Below are positions 31,437-44,100 of a stretch of 64,000 nucleotides of DNA, piece after piece (positions within the stretch are counted from its first letter, which is position 1; each line of letters starts with the position of its first letter). The DNA lies in the NCBI GenBank assembly GCA_963971425.1, contig OZ020524.1, forward strand, positions 372,001-436,000, read 5' to 3'. This DNA comes from Bryoerythrophyllum caledonicum (Eukaryota; Streptophyta; Bryopsida; Pottiales; Pottiaceae). The position numbers and the translations under genes were made by a program. The notes beneath the pieces were generated by a model. That model searched no databases and was not told where the DNA came from. It was given only the letters and a program-made list of their open reading frames with translations.

Positions 31437-33544
31437 AGTTCATTTTTATTTTAAAAATTGTATCCACATATTTATGTCAAAATAAAAAACTTGGAAAGCA
31501 GTAAGAAAGAAGAGCATAATCATGAGGCATTTGTTCTAAAGGTATTTTTGTACTTCTATTGGTCTATTCTATTCAATAGCAGGTAACAATATTATATAGA
31601 TAGAAAATAGATGCTATCATCTATGTTACCATAATTTGTGAAAGAAGTTATATGATACCATTAAGCAGAAAATTAGATCTTTTTAAAATAGAGATGTTGT
31701 GAGTAAAACAAGATTAATCTATAAAGCACACTATTCAAACTAGATTGTAATATACACATTGTAGTCTTATATTCTAAATAGATGTCTTTCTACAAGAGTA
31801 TTTAAACAACATCATTAGACACAATATAGAATCAAATTTTAATTGAAATAATTACAAACAAAAACAACATCTAGTATTTACTCTAGATCTTTTCCACATA
31901 TATATCTAATTATCATAACAAGAAATTGTTCCAAAGAAATCTACCTTTATCTAATTTTATCTTAAAGGAAGAAAAAGAAGTTTTGTGTTTCGGTATATTT
32001 TCTAGATTTGTGCTTGGGTATGTCCAATGGTTGCTATGATTTATTGTTTGTTGTATAGCATTTAGAATTGGATAAATGACTTATTGTCTATGTATGAAAC
32101 TTGAAGTGAACAATTCACCTACATTTATATTCAATTATATGCTAAAGTGCATAACCAAGGTATCACCAATCTAACCCAATTACTAGCTCAATTGTAAGTT
32201 CAAGCATAGGCAACAAATGCCAATCAACATGCAATAATGATGGTTACAAATACATACATATCAAATAAATCGGCATAAGCATCAATATTGCTACATAAGT
32301 AAGCAATGTCATCAATCTTGCCATATTACCATAAATCCAAATCAAAGCTCCAAGCCTTCAACAAAAAGATGTAAGTTGTAGACAAAAAAACTAGTATGCA
32401 CCTAGTAGTAACGGAAGCCATATCATTTTCCAATGGATCGGTGCCCTAGTTCTAACAAAGATGTATTGAAGCACTATGCATGAAATATAGTATTTACTAA
32501 AAAATTCTCGATTTATAATTAATAAAGCACAAAATAGTCATTATGCTTAATTACATATAGTTTTCAGTACATATAAGCAATTTATTCTAATGACGATTAC
32601 TTTCATCTTGCAAAAATACAAAGGCATAAAAACATATGAAGGTGTTTTTACTTTGAGAAGAATTTCGTAAAATTACAAATATCCATAGTTATATATATTT
32701 GTGAGCATATTATATTTGTCTTTAAACAACCACTAGATGTTTTACTTATCACAACTACTTAAATAAATCAAGTATATAATTACATACAAAAAAAGCCATT
32801 GGCATGAGCATCATAAGATCATAAAAACCTGAAACATTTATAGATGTTATAAATATTATCATTAAAATTGTAAAAATCCCACAGGTAATTTAACTCTCTA
32901 AAGGAACAACAAGAAAGTCTTTTGTATTTTCAACTTGACCTTGGAAGCATAAAAAATCTTGGTTAATTCGAATATCAAAAGCGGTTGAATAATATGTAGC
33001 ATATACATATATTAGTTTGTATTAACAACACATTCTACTTTGAGATTTGGATATATTAATGAAAAATTTCATTGTTTATACTACCCACCAATTTACTACA
33101 AGATCAAAACTAATTAAAAAAAAATACAAACACATTGCACTAATTAATAATTATAATGCAAAAAATTGCATTTGAAGAACTAATAAACACATGCATATGT
33201 ACAAAACTTGACAACAAAGGTATGGACAACCTTAACAAGGCCAAAAACAGGGTGAACTTTAGGTGAATGTCATAAATTATATTTTTCATAAAATTGCACG
33301 GGGCTCTAAGAGCAATTTCATTTTGCTGTTGTTGTCAAGTAGCAAAGGTTATATGAATCTAATTGCAATGTCTTTATGCATTTTAACTTGGATATGCACA
33401 ACCTTCTTATATTTATGCACCATGACATATCTCCAAGGTAAATTGAAAGAGAAATAAGGTGAGATTGGGAGGTTAATTGAGTGTCCTCTTTCAAGTAGAA
33501 TTGTGTTGTTTGAAGGAGAGTTGGTAGCTAGCTCTTTGTTTGCA
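31437..33544. other. AT-rich, no gene seen
   Basis: Very AT-rich DNA without supported coding, RNA or repeat features. Confidence 0.5.
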
Positions 33545-34564
33545 ATGAAGTTGAGGAATCTCACAACAAAAGAAAAGGGTCACATTGTTGGTATGCACGA
33601 AGCAGGAGTCTCTGGTGCTCAAATCATACATGAATTAGGCATAGCAAATCAAATTGTTTTTTCTCTTAATATCAAGTGGTATGAGCTTCACGGTAGTATT
33701 GTTTCTCCAAAGCCTGTAGCTAGAAGATGTAAGCTTCATTTCTGTGACAAGCAACAACTCAAACAACTTGTGCTTAGTGATTATCGTGCACATATTGCTG
33801 CAATTTAGGCCCAAATGACAACAAAAGTTTGCATTCGTACATTGAGGCAATACATTCGGGCTCTTAGCTTCAACAATTGTGTTGCAATCAAAGAGCCTTT
33901 TCTCAGTATGCACACAAGGCATGAAGGCTTGCTTTTGGTGAAGCTCATGCACATTGGAGTGAAGAATTCTAGAAGAATGTCATATGGATGGAGGAATCAT
34001 TGTTTGAGGTTGTCAAGCATTCACGGTCAATACAAGTTTGGCGTCAAATTTACGAGAGGTACTCATGGGATTGCTAATGTCCAACCTTTAAGTCCGGTCA
34101 TGTTCCCGTTATAATATGGGGCGTTTTTAGTGGCTATCTTAAGTCTTCTATAGTCATAATCCCTGCAAGTAGAAGAAATGTTGTTGATTTTGTGAACATT
34201 ATATACAAGGGAGCATTATCTACCTTTTATTCCCTTCATGATCATCCAAATTATATGATTTTTCAGGGAAGATGGTGCTCTAGTGCATCGTAGTTCTCTG
34301 TCTAATAGGTGGAGAGAAGCTCATGGCATGACAAAATTAAATTGGCCGCCTAACTCTCCAAATTTGAACCCTATAGAGAATCTATGGAAAGTTGTAAAGA
34401 ATCATGTTCAGAACAAGTATTGGCCACGTTCTTGGGAGCAAATGGCTTCTGCCATTCAACGCGAATGGAAAGGAGTCTCTTGAGATGTGCTTCATACACT
34501 CATATCCACAATGCCTTACAGAATGAAGGTTATTATTGATGCTCAAGGTGGTAGTACTAGATGG
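33545..34564 (+). pseudogene. Decayed Tc1/mariner-type transposase
   Basis: Starts LRNLTTKEKGHIVGMHEAGVSGAQI, equivalent to the helix-turn-helix start of Tc1-like transposases. It ends with [27 protein letters not shown] and a final DAQGGSTRW that mirrors DANGGHTRW of the element at 45-46 kb. Stops and frameshifts of several kinds break the middle (about 33,800-34,270). The catalytic acids of the second half (D in EDGA, E in PIEN) are still visible. No terminal inverted repeats were recognised. It is a distinct, older relative of the 45-kb transposase. Confidence 0.8.
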
Positions 34565-36927
34565 TACATACCATGTCATAAAATATCCAAATTGTTGTAT
34601 ATTTTGTACTTTTCCACATAACATATTCTAAAACTTGAAAGTAGTCTTTTGTACGTTTTCCATTGCACATTACGGTTCTTAATTTCATGCAATTAAATGG
34701 CTTACAACATTTTGAGTTTCATAGTTTTCATAGGATTGAGGCTTGAAATTGCTCTCCATATCTTAGCTACCGGGTACTATACTTCAATAGAACTTTAAAC
34801 TCAAAATCATAGCTTAATGTGTATCCATGCTTATCAATTAAAAAAAATAGAAATGTTTTCATGTATGAAGTGTATTAAATGTAATTTGTTTAGGATACAT
34901 GATTGTTTTATTAACTGGTTTTATAACATGAATGTTTTATAACATGGTTATTTTCTTCATGAGCAAGAAAAATGAATTTTGCAAGTTCAGGCATCACTAC
35001 ATAATAAGAATATTGTTTATACCACTATTATACGTGTAGTATCTATAGCACTTGTTAATCTGCAACTAAATTCAATGGTTATTATGGATAAATATCTATG
35101 AATTCTGCAACTTGTTACTGTGTACTATATATATATCACAGATTTTTCCAAAACATACTGATTTTAGCATCCTACTTCCCTCTTCATGGTTTATATCAAA
35201 CCAAAACAAAAGCTTCAATCAACACCACTCAAATTGGAAATTTGCTACCATCATTACATTACAAATCAATAATAACTATGTCTTCACTTTCAATGTTTAT
35301 GTTTTGGTTAACCTCTAATGGACCAAATGTCTACAAACTAACTTTTTAAGAACCCAAGTAGGTTCTCATTCTTTGGATCTTCAACAATGTTTTGTTATAA
35401 TGTTTACTATAGAGTTGCAACTTGCACTTGTACAAGCTTTGTGAAAATATAATTCTTTGAAAACCAACATTTGATTAAAATTTATCCTATCCAAAGCAAT
35501 TAATGTAAATGACAAATAATTGGATGGTTTACAAAGTTGCTTCAAGGAATTTGACATTTTGAATTTAACTGATTTATATAACCTCCTCCTGAGATCTTAC
35601 AAGAAATAACTTTTATATTGCAAAAATTGCACATCAAGAGGGGTCAAAGTTTTAGGCACTACGCAAAAGAGCTTTCATTTTCCACATGAATTAACACAAT
35701 ATTTTGAGATTTTGCATTCTATTTTCTACTTCAAGAAAACACAATAATCTTTATGTTCACCTTGTGGATTGATATTATTAATAACAAAAAAAAAATGTTT
35801 TGTGTAATTTTTTATCCTTTCTTATTGTACAATTGTTTTAAATAAACTAAACATCATTTATTTACCTAAATGATGAGAAGTACCTTACATCATATGAATT
35901 GTAATGGTAACAAGTGGCAAATTGGCATAGTGTAAATACTTCTCATCTCAACATAAACTAGGGTGCAAAAAGACCATTGAACATATCTCAAATGCTATAC
36001 TCTTCCAATCCACGTAATCTAATTCTAAATAAAATATTAGATATGTTCTTCTAGTAATGCCTGTAAACATTCTGTGATTAAAAGTAAGGCGAGATTATTC
36101 TTTATAATTGTGTTATATTTGCAATCTAAATGATAGTTTTGAAGTTATTTTAAAAATTATAGGTGTAGCCCTTAAGGAGTTAATAATCCTAGTGCTTAAT
36201 TGTGTATAACAACGCCTACACTCTTTATAAGAATGGAGTTTTGTTTATTTTTCATCTCCTTCAAACCTTAATGAGCAAACTTTAATTGATTTTTTCTATC
36301 CAAATCCAAAAAAATCTAAAACCATTCTAGCATATGTTTTACTAAAATTTCAATTTTATATGATACCTATTAAATATGGAACCACTCATTTAATCAAGAT
36401 GTGGTTACAATTGAGACAGTGTCATTACAATTGCATTTTTTACATTACTTAGAATTACGTTTATTATAGGTTGCTTAACTTTTGTTAATTTGAAATCACT
36501 CTAAAAAACAAATATGATCTAATATAGATATTATAAATATGGATAATTTTTTAATAAATAGATTATACTTCAATCAACTTGTGTTGTTTTATTTCGATTG
36601 TTCACAGCAAGTGTAGCACATATCATTTGATATCTTAGATAGACAGTTACATGGAGTCATGTAGATTTATTATATTTGATTTTTGTACTCATTCAGTATG
36701 GTTTTTTTGCCATTATATGATATACCTTCCAATAAGAAGAAAAAAATATGAAGTATTTTCACAAAAGGAAGAAGGTTTAAAATAAAGAGAATGCTTGAAA
36801 TTTTTTTAATTTGATATAATATTTTTTTAAATCAATGATATAAATATTAATACTTATAAATCTAGAAAAAATATAAGGATAATTTATGAATGTTGTAAAA
36901 AATTTAGGTATTATGAATTTATCAAAC
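34565..36927. other. AT-rich, no gene seen
   Basis: The next ATPase exon (expected to begin with a DRVKPSP-like sequence on the minus strand) was looked for here and not found. No other feature is supported. Confidence 0.45.
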
Positions 36928-37133
36928 CTTGGAAATTGTCATAATAGTTCCGTCATTAAGAATGGCTATAACAAGAACCATGAAAGGTGAAAAATCAAAT
37001 TTCCATATAAGGCATAGAAGGCAAAATCCAACAACAATACGAACAGTGATGGATACTGCATATATGGTGTAATTCTTCATTCTTTGAAATATCGATCGGC
37101 TAGTAAGGATTGCATGAATAATTACACTCAAAC
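36928..37133 (-). CDS. H+-ATPase exon 5 (M5-M6)
   Basis: Encodes [20 protein letters not shown], the following membrane helices and [12 protein letters not shown]. The acceptor TTTTAG precedes it and the donor AAG/GTTTGA follows. It is joined to exon 4 in phase 1 across a 10.55-kb intron. Membrane segments M5 and M6 contribute to the proton pathway in the family. Confidence 0.9.
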
Positions 37134-38146
37134 CTAAAATTTCATTGTAACATATCAATAAATAAATGATCGACACATAGAACCATATTTCAAGAAATTT
37201 CATTCATAATTAGACATTATATGAATATAAATAGTAATTAGAATATGTAATTAACCTTGCACATGACAAGTTTTATGAATTTGAATGTTTTTTGTGGTCA
37301 TATGATGGTTTTTGTACGTTGCCATATACTTTTTAATCTTGCAAAGGGTTATAACTAAATTATACTTTGAAATATCTCAACAATATTTGTTGTGAGTTTC
37401 TCAAAGTTTATAGTTTTTAGATGTATATATATCAATATATATAGTCATATCTATACTTATCATTTATCAATCAAAATTCCAACCACTATGTGTTTAATAA
37501 TGCATATGTTCAATTTCACAAACCTTTCAAATTATTAATTAAATATATTATACTTTGAATGATTTAATCAAAAATATTGTATGCAATTTTGAATTTTTGT
37601 TTTCTTCATTATAAATCATGTCATATCACAAAAATTGAACTGCAATATCAACTTTGCTTCAAACTATGTATTTTATAAGGCGGTCTCATCTCCAATCACT
37701 ATATGTTATAATCATTGTAGAAAATAATACTAAAATATCAATATCATTGATAATCCTATTATCTAATATAGAATAAAAGTATTTGTTATAACTTTGCGGA
37801 ATAAAGTCAACAAGTCTTGTACTCCTTGTAAACGAAAGCTTTTATGCAAATAAGTTATAAATTCAACAAGATTTCTAAAACAATCCGTGTTAAGTATAAG
37901 TCTCTTAGTCTTTGGATTTAGAAACAAATGATTAGTTTTTAAGTGGACCTTCAACACATTCGATTTAAAGTACTCATTATTTGTAAATTTTAAACCATAT
38001 GTAATACCAAATGTCCTTGAGTATTTCACATTGGATACACTTGAAATTACTTCAAAATACCATTCTATTGCATGGAGAGGAAAATAATGAATATAAAAAA
38101 TGAAATATTTATACCTAATTATACTAAAAGTTCAATAATAATTCTT

Positions 38147-38193
<47 letters not shown>

Positions 38194-41100
38194 GTAGGTA
38201 GGTAGATAGGTAGGTAGGTAGGTAGGTAGATATATAGGTAGGTAGGTAGGTAGATAGATAGATAGATAGATATAATTATTCTTAAGATAGATGGATAGAT
38301 AGATGGATAGATGGATCCATGGATCCATAGATGGATGGATGGATGGATGGATGGATGGATAGATAGATAGATGGATAGATAGATAGATAGATGGATTTTT
38401 ATACCTTTTTTTAGAGCATTTATATCAAATTTCACTTTGCAATATTGCATCCTCAATTCAAAATTGATATAAAATTTTTGGGATATTTATCATTAATTTG
38501 AGAAGCAACTAAGTAGAATCAAAGGTGGAGATTGTATGCACAAATTATTTATACTCACTATGCTTCGGTAAGATTACACTGTTATATATGTGCGATTTTG
38601 ACAACAATGTGGAATTCAGAAATCCAGTAGTATATAAAAAATTCTTATTCAAAAGTGAAAAAATGCATGGCCATTATGTTGACTTTACCCTCACCCTAGG
38701 AATATAGATGGCAAAATGAAACCTAGTCCTGAAGAATTGGCAAGACTAGAGTTTGCTGACATTAACACTGCTATTCCTAACACGGTTGAGACGCTCAAAG
38801 TCACTACGGTAGACACGTATAACAAGAAAGAACTTGAGGGGCTTATCGAAGTTGCGGTCAACAAGTTCTAAGGCAACCATGGGGAAATTTGGCAAGAGAT
38901 AGATAATATCAAAGAGGTAATTGTGGCGGAGGCAAAAAACCTATGCACACACTCTGTCAAAAGCCGCATCATCCATTGTTTCCAAAGAGATGAGACCCTT
39001 GTATGCCCAATTATAATCTACAATAAATGTGATGGAGAAGACCCTCATTGGCTAAGGTGATGAATCAATGGACCAGTTAAATGAGTATGGTCCAATAAAG
39101 CGGCACAATATACAATTAACAAAACAAAAAATAATAATAAAGTATTTATAAGTATTAAAAAACACAAAAATCCTACAGATACTAAGTATTTATAAATACT
39201 ACAAAATCACTAAAAACACTTAGAACTTCAAACCTTGGGTATTACTTTCTTAATTTTACAAATAATTCTTACCTTTAACTTAAATTTTTTTGGTTTCTGC
39301 CTATATCTTCTTACTTTTATCTTTTATCTTTTATACTTTTAACCTTTAGAATTTCACCTTTAGTTTCTACCCTAATCTACTCCCTGTTATAATTATCTTT
39401 TACATTTATCCTTCAAACTTCTACTTCTACATTTGCACTCTTCTTAACTTTCAAACCTCTCCTATTCAAACCACCCACTTTTACATACTTACTCCTACAA
39501 TTGTATCTCGCCTTTCCACCTCTATCTCTCATTGCTATCACTACATTTATTAGTTCACTCTCCACAAGACCACCATTACAACCTCTTCCTATCTCTCCAA
39601 TCCATATGCAAACACTCCCTACTAACACCTTCTCCTCCCCACACTTACTCATTGTTGATACCTTCTTCTCAACATATTCAAATCCCAACCAAGTATACTC
39701 ATTAAAAACCCTAAAAGGTTACAAAATTATAAACTTTCCCTATGAAAACTCAATGACCTCTCAACACAAGACATAGGTAACATTATTAATAGTTCTATTA
39801 TTATGTGGCAACATTGAATCTAACCCAGGCCCTATGCCAAAAATACTACAAAATCACCCCCACCCTACAAACAACAAGCCAAGACTTATTTTTCGAAACA
39901 AATTTCCGTTGGGTAGGCCGGCATCACCTTCTGGATGGTTGGAGCTCCGGCGGTGACACTAGTAGTCTTGAGCTTCCTAGCAGCCCGGTCTTGAGCTCCA
40001 ACCATGGTGCCAGACTAGCTGTTTACAATATCTTCTTGTACCTGCACGCATTGTCCTCACAAAACTCTTCGCTATCGGAATACTTCCAGACTAAATAAAG
40101 CTGAAGACAGAAAGCGGGGAAGGAGAGAGAGAGAGAGAGAGAGCGCGAAAGACAACAAAGAATATTGGTGACACCTTCCTTTTTTTGACCCCTTTTATAT
40201 ATGATGCGACGTACAGACAACCACCAATGATGTCTGGCTCATGATGTCAGTTTTGGATCCGGATGTCATCCGGAATATTCCGGACTTCTCCGGGTGCTCC
40301 GGAAGTCGGGTTTCCGGGAAAATGCTTAGATAACATTGTTTAACAATTCTGGTTAGTCCTACAATCTATAATTTAAATTTCTACCTAGTTGTACTAAATT
40401 GCACTACTATATTCGCTAATTTTTTTGAATTTTCCCTTTTTTACCGGACTTCAAGGCTATATCCGGAACCTTGTGTGAACAGATTTCTACAAAATACCCC
40501 TAACAAACATCTCCATAGCTGAATGCAACCCACACAATGACATTGAAACACAAAAGAATACCATCCAAATTTAACAAAATAAAGCACACATCTACAAAAA
40601 TAATGGAAAACATCTAATAACCATCTCCAGTGCTTGACTATATTGGCTATGGAAATAACACCAGCTTGAACTAAATCATCCAAAAAGCTTAGAATAAAAA
40701 ACTCATCCATTCAAAATTGAAATTGTTTGGTTATACCAAAGATATAATTACATAATACCTAAAATGGACCTCCTCAAAAGAACACACTACACAATACCAA
40801 CAACAATACTCAACTTTCTTACCACAACATATGATGTCCAAACACTCATATTTTTCATCCCAGGTCACATGCTTTACCAAACTAAATAAATTCTTCTCCC
40901 CATTCTCACAAGATAAAGTCTTTGGCTCGCTTGAAAAAACTTTTGAATACAAATGGGGAGGTATTGGATACACACATCCATATAACAAAGAAGAAATCCA
41001 ACAAGTCATACATTCGGCTAGACTCGCGGCTATTTAACATAATCCATTTAACATAACATACATCCTATTATCAAACGACGATTGGTATCTAAACTTCAAC

Positions 41101-44100
41101 CCCCACATAGGCCCATTTCTAGACTCCCACATAGGCTCATTTCTAGACTTCCACATAATCAGCTCATTTGCGGAAGATACAATAACATACAATGAACCTA
41201 TTATATCAACAAAATTAAACAAGCCAAGAATAGAAAAATCCACACTACAAATAATGTGAATACACCATCAAGACATCAACATAGGCTCCCAAACAAACCT
41301 GGAACAACTCAAACTAATAACCAGTAGCCTAAATATAAAACAAGTATACCAACATTGTTTCATCAACGCCGACAAACACCGTAGTCAACTGCAACAAATA
41401 ATGGTCAAAGCTTAATTATCCAAACCCTAATCAAACATCCACAAACCACATAGCACTACTTTCTAATTATAATACAATTTTTTCCTTCAAATTCAACTCT
41501 GAGCAGTGCTACTACGCAAACGGATCATTTAAAAAACCAATTGAAGTAAGCTTGGTAACTAGTATGGAGAAAAAGTCGGTTATTGTATATAGAACGCGTC
41601 AAAAGATATCAAAATTGCTAAACGACTACATGGATTACAAAACATCATAATAGCAATAATGATGGCCGTTCATAAAACGCTACAAATCCTAACCACTAAA
41701 TTTCTAGACGAACTTGGTCACACTTTTACAGATTGTGTAAATGTGCTATATCTTCTAACAACACAGATACAACACTCTAACATGCACAATAACCACCCCA
41801 ACAAAACCATCCTCACTTCAATGGTACAAATGCTATAAACTTGTACACAATCTACAATTCTTTATAAAGTTAGAGCCCATGACAACATTGATAGAAATGA
41901 AGAAGCGGACAAATCAGCCATATTAGAAAGAAACAAGGAACATAGAAAAGCCAAACACACATACAAACATGTCCACACAACACCATACTATCACCAAAGA
42001 AACGAATGGCCATCCATGGGTGTCACCCCGGACAAAAGTTCTGTAAGGTTCTTTGACAAATACCTCAAAAACATGATCTTCATAAAAACCTAACAAAATT
42101 AGCCAAAAACTTTCCAAACATAGAAAAATGGACAGGAAATAAAGCCATTGACAACAAACTCTCTAATGACTCTTGGACAAATCTCTTTATTACGGACTCA
42201 CAAAAAACATGCATCACTAAATTTAGAATAGGTCAATACATGGAAAAACAACTAGAAAACAACTCTAGAAATCAACTCTTCTTTGGACCCAGAAGATTCC
42301 TCTCAATCACCTGCCCCATTTGTAACTCCATAGAACCAGACACATGCTAGATGTACTACTCTAATGTCAACAACATCACATACTCTCACTGAGAGTCCAA
42401 AGACACAACAAAGCAATATGGGAAATTAGAAAATTACTTGTATTCCATAGTAAAATCAGAAGTCTTATTGATATGGACGTTGGTATCTTTCATAACAATC
42501 CATCAAAAAACACGGTCCCATCTTGGCTACTCCCCTATACATGTGAAACACAAAGATGTCATTGTAACGCTAGGTTTATACCAGACCTACTATGTGTCCG
42601 CAGAGCATTATATAATCACCCCCAACTATATATTCTACTACTATTAATTCTAAATATTATCTTGTTTTTCCCACTTTGCCCATAAATTGTTTCCATTGTC
42701 TCTTTTTCTTCTTGCTCATCTCTTTTTCCTACTAAGAACCCAAATTTGCACATAATACTAATTTGGTGCTTACTTTTGGGGTTACACCACTAACCACATA
42801 ACCTATCACTAATTTTGTCTAATGGTTCACTAATTTCTAACAATTAGTCTAAAACCAAATGTGAGCCAACTTTTGAGCTCACAGAAATACACTTTCACCT
42901 TATCATGTGGGAGACTCAACTTGAGAAAGACGAGCCTCCCTCAACCACTCATAGAGGTCATTTGGACTCCAAGTTTTAGACACCACTATCAAAAGACACC
43001 ACTGTTGACCACCTAGCCGTCACGCGGCACTAACCCTAACCCTAATCACTAACTAGGGTTGAGCCTTCCGGTAACTCCACAACTTCCTAGGTGGTTTTCT
43101 ATCCAAAACCACCTACACAAACTCCTCAGTGTGCCAATCTTGACAGCTTATAAAATATAAAATAAAATAGATGTATTAAGCAAACCTTGCCTTTCAATAG
43201 TGGTAGTTTCATAGTGCATGGTTTGTATTGCACATAAGATGACAAGGGAAAATAATAGCTTGTTTATGTTGGTATATAGATTGTCCTTCTTGCTACAATG
43301 AATGAGCCAAGAATGAGCCAGTATATAGAGCAAAATTCTTGAAAATCAATCGTTTATAAAATTAAAAACCCTAAAATTAGAAAAAAAACACATTTAGTTA
43401 AATTAGGCCAAGTGAATCATAATTTGAAAAAAATCTAAAATGTATCTTTCTATCTTAGTTTTTATATTTAATTGAGTTTGAATTTTGCTTTTATTAATTT
43501 TCCTTGAAATAATATTGCAATTAAAAAATCCAAATGTGAATTAGATCAATCCATGCTACCTCCACTATTGTTGCATTGAATGTATTTTAAGAATTCATGT
43601 GCTATGGGTCCTACTAGAGGCGTAGCCTTCATTTGAACCCTTTTCACTTTGTTGAATGGGTTTGACAAGCCTCACTTTGCTCACATATTTGCAACAACAG
43701 TTGACGATTCATTTAAATATAATTATTTTTTTGTTTTATCTCCAATTGATAGTAAAGGTGGTTAGAAGTCTTCATATTTTCCAATGGTTGAGGTGTTTTT
43801 TTATTACTTTGATATATTGTACAAGATTATTGACTGCATTTACAAGGCTATATGCATTGCCAATTGCATACTCTAAAATCTCCATCCTCTTGTTTTACAA
43901 GAACAAATCTTTGGTTTCTTGCAGAATCACATTTAATATTGTGCTAAATTCAATCATTATGTGCACCATTGTACAATTTTTAACGGGAGGACAAATGATA
44001 GCAATTCCATTATGTTTTGTAAAGGAAAAGGTTTGCTTGTACAATAGGGTGACATTCAAATTGGCCGTTTAGTAGTTCCAGGGATAGTGTCCTACACTGC

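Larger units (their letters stand above)
39413..42665 (+). mobile_element. LINE (non-LTR retrotransposon) relic with 2A-like motif, RNase H and C-terminal Cys motif
   Basis: On the plus strand a frame ending [20 protein letters not shown] leads through a 2A-like NIESNPGP (39,792-39,833) into a second frame. After a GC-rich insertion (about 39,905-40,475) come [11 protein letters not shown] (about 40,950), an RNase-H-like region ([14 protein letters not shown] and [18 protein letters not shown], about 41,700-41,915) and a C-terminal [12 protein letters not shown] with [18 protein letters not shown] (42,310-42,600). The endonuclease and most of the RT core are not recognisable, so the copy is deleted and decayed. 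Clade assignment would need a search. Confidence 0.65.

Noticed and set aside
31211-31504. Open frames spanning 31.2-31.5 kb
   Set aside because: They cross the 200-N gap, so their openness is an artefact.
38149-38396. CRISPR-like or regularly interspaced array
   Set aside because: It is a simple tetranucleotide repeat without spacers; no cas-like gene exists and the genome is eukaryotic.
38119-38456. Frames rich in Tyr-Leu-Ser-Ile repeats on the minus strand
   Set aside because: They are translations of the GATA/GGTA/GGAT microsatellite and have no protein-like features.
43030-43050. Telomere-type repeats (CCCTAA)
   Set aside because: Only two units, within a transposon-derived intron region; not a telomere or a convincing interstitial telomeric array.
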